Assembly (NCBI RefSeq): GCF_022397915.1
Contig: NZ_JAKEUO010000025.1
Location: forward strand, 1-64,000
Reading direction: 5' to 3'
DNA length: 64,000 bases
Origin: Vibrio sp. Isolate34
Lineage (GTDB): Bacteria > Pseudomonadota > Gammaproteobacteria > Enterobacterales > Vibrionaceae
Shown here: positions 63,231 to 64,000 of the stretch, one piece after another
Numbering within the stretch: position 1 is the stretch's first letter
Layout of the letters: each line of letters opens with the position of its first letter
Position numbers and translations under genes: made by a program
The notes under the pieces: model-generated
The model's input: only the letters and a program-made list of their open reading frames with translations
The model's database searches: none
Told to the model about the DNA's origin: nothing

Positions 63231-64000
63231 ATGACTAAAGAAAACAACGTTAAAAAAAGCACAAAGATCAATAAAAAAGAGCGACCTAAGGCCCAGTCCG
63301 CAAACGCTGTCAAACAGAAAAAACATAAGAAAGTTCGATTACATTCGAAACTTAAGGTGAATGTGCCTCTGACGCAGTCTTTGATGCTCATTCTGCCTTC
63401 GCTAGCCAAACATGCTGCAGCCGAAACTGTGACACAAACTGATGATGCAACTTTGATTCATCAAGACTCCACCAACAATCAAGAAAGTGCAGTTCATCAA
63501 AGTACTGATATTTCTAAAGACAAAAATCAAAAACCAATCACAGGAAATATTCACGATTCAGATGCTATTGTTGGTCAAGAGTCCTCTTCTCCGGAAAGTG
63601 AAACAACGCTAAAACCGTCACACCACCTTTCTAGTTCATCACACCCCCAAGTACATTACATCCCCGCAAGTTCGCTTCCTTCTATCGAATCGGGTGGCGT
63701 AATCGCACCGTCCAACAATGCTCCTACAACGCCGAGCGTTCCAGTAACCTTTACTCCGGAAGTTATCAAAGGAATATATGGGGAGCTTCACGTTGATGCG
63801 AGCGGCAAATACACGTTTGTGTTGAATCCTCTTTCACCTGAATACGTTTTACTACACGAAAATCAACCCGGCACAGATAAGTTCATGCTTCACTTATCAA
63901 ATGGCTCTAGCGTTGTCGTTCAAATACCCGTTAATGGTAAACAAGATGTCCCTACTATTTCTGGAGATTTGCACGGCATAGTGACTGAAGATAGCAACGT
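63231..64000 (+). CDS. N-terminal part of a large VCBS-repeat surface protein (cut by window end)
   Basis: An uninterrupted plus-strand frame from ATG 63231 (GGAT upstream) to the window end, 256 codons. A very basic start (about residues 1-42, many Lys) is followed by a hydrophobic stretch (PLTQSLMLILPSLA, about 46-59) that could be a retention or membrane segment. Then comes a Ser/Thr/Gln-rich linker, and from about 170 the first VCBS unit (GELHVDASGKYTFVLN, then SGDLHGIVTEDSN opening the next). The layout is that of type I-secreted RTX/LapA-like adhesins of Vibrio, which are usually several thousand residues long. Confidence 0.8.
   Translation, partial: MTKENNVKKSTKINKKERPKAQSANAVKQKKHKKVRLHSKLKVNVPLTQSLMLILPSLAKHAAAETVTQTDDATLIHQDSTNNQESAVHQSTDISKDKNQKPITGNIHDSDAIVGQESSSPESETTLKPSHHLSSSSHPQVHYIPASSLPSIESGGVIAPSNNAPTTPSVPVTFTPEVIKGIYGELHVDASGKYTFVLNPLSPEYVLLHENQPGTDKFMLHLSNGSSVVVQIPVNGKQDVPTISGDLHGIVTEDSN

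Noticed and set aside
63155..63409. 84-codon minus-strand open frame
   Set aside because: It lies antisense to the long open VCBS gene frame and has no ribosome site or recognisable family; it mirrors the Lys-rich start of that gene.

Overview
The window looks like a Vibrio chromosome. Host genes such as GMP reductase, a MATE exporter, an Mrp-type Na+/H+ antiporter operon and a VCBS adhesin have a Vibrio flavour, probably of the Splendidus clade. The placement on chromosome II is an inference, made because guaC lies there in V. cholerae. About half of the window (415-30685) is one complete Tn7-like transposon carrying a type I-F3 CRISPR-Cas system (a CRISPR-associated transposon, CAST) inserted just downstream of guaC. 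Both ends can be placed to the base: a 5-bp duplication CTATT (410-414 and 30686-30690), terminal TGT...ACA, and clusters of about 20-bp TnsB-like sites at both ends.

Element layout. At the guaC side lie tnsA, tnsB and tnsC (minus strand). In the middle lie tniQ-cas8/5-cas7-cas6 (plus strand), a one-spacer canonical CRISPR array, and a separate 'atypical' repeat-spacer-repeat unit. The atypical spacer matches the 3' end of guaC (30733-30764, CC PAM at 30765-30766). Five of its six mismatches fall on synonymous third codon positions, and the element sits 47 bp past the protospacer. This is the homing guide. A small Xre repressor gene follows. A palindromic motif with core GGAYTATAATCC, which contains a perfect -10 box, occurs both at the guide promoter and at the promoter of a neighbouring winged-helix/helicase operon, so Xre probably controls both.

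Cargo. From 18256 down to 629 everything is on the minus strand and looks like a defence island. It contains a CARF-like sigma-54 activator, type I restriction-modification genes hsdR-hsdM-hsdS with a clear sigma-54 promoter in front of hsdR, a DUF3696-type ATPase with a PLD-like partner, a large SF2 helicase, a RavA-like MoxR ATPase with a ViaA-like VWA partner, and a HEPN protein. The transposon has separated guaC from its own terminator, which is now at 371-399 at the far end. Beyond it is what looks like the 5' part of a group II intron, running off the window.

Host side (30705-64000). guaC is followed by a PAS protein with a REC-CheC regulator, a MATE pump with a divergent LysR, a secreted alpha-amylase, two EamA transporters, a glyoxalase-like protein, an SBF-like transporter and a CIA30 protein. 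Next is a quinone-reductase/betaine-binding/MRJP/ABM cluster with a LysR regulator, then a decayed 391-bp IS, an SgrR-like regulator, an AT-rich islet (53.6-55.5 kb), the mnhABCDEFG operon, a tandem universal stress protein, and the start of a large VCBS-repeat protein cut by the window end.
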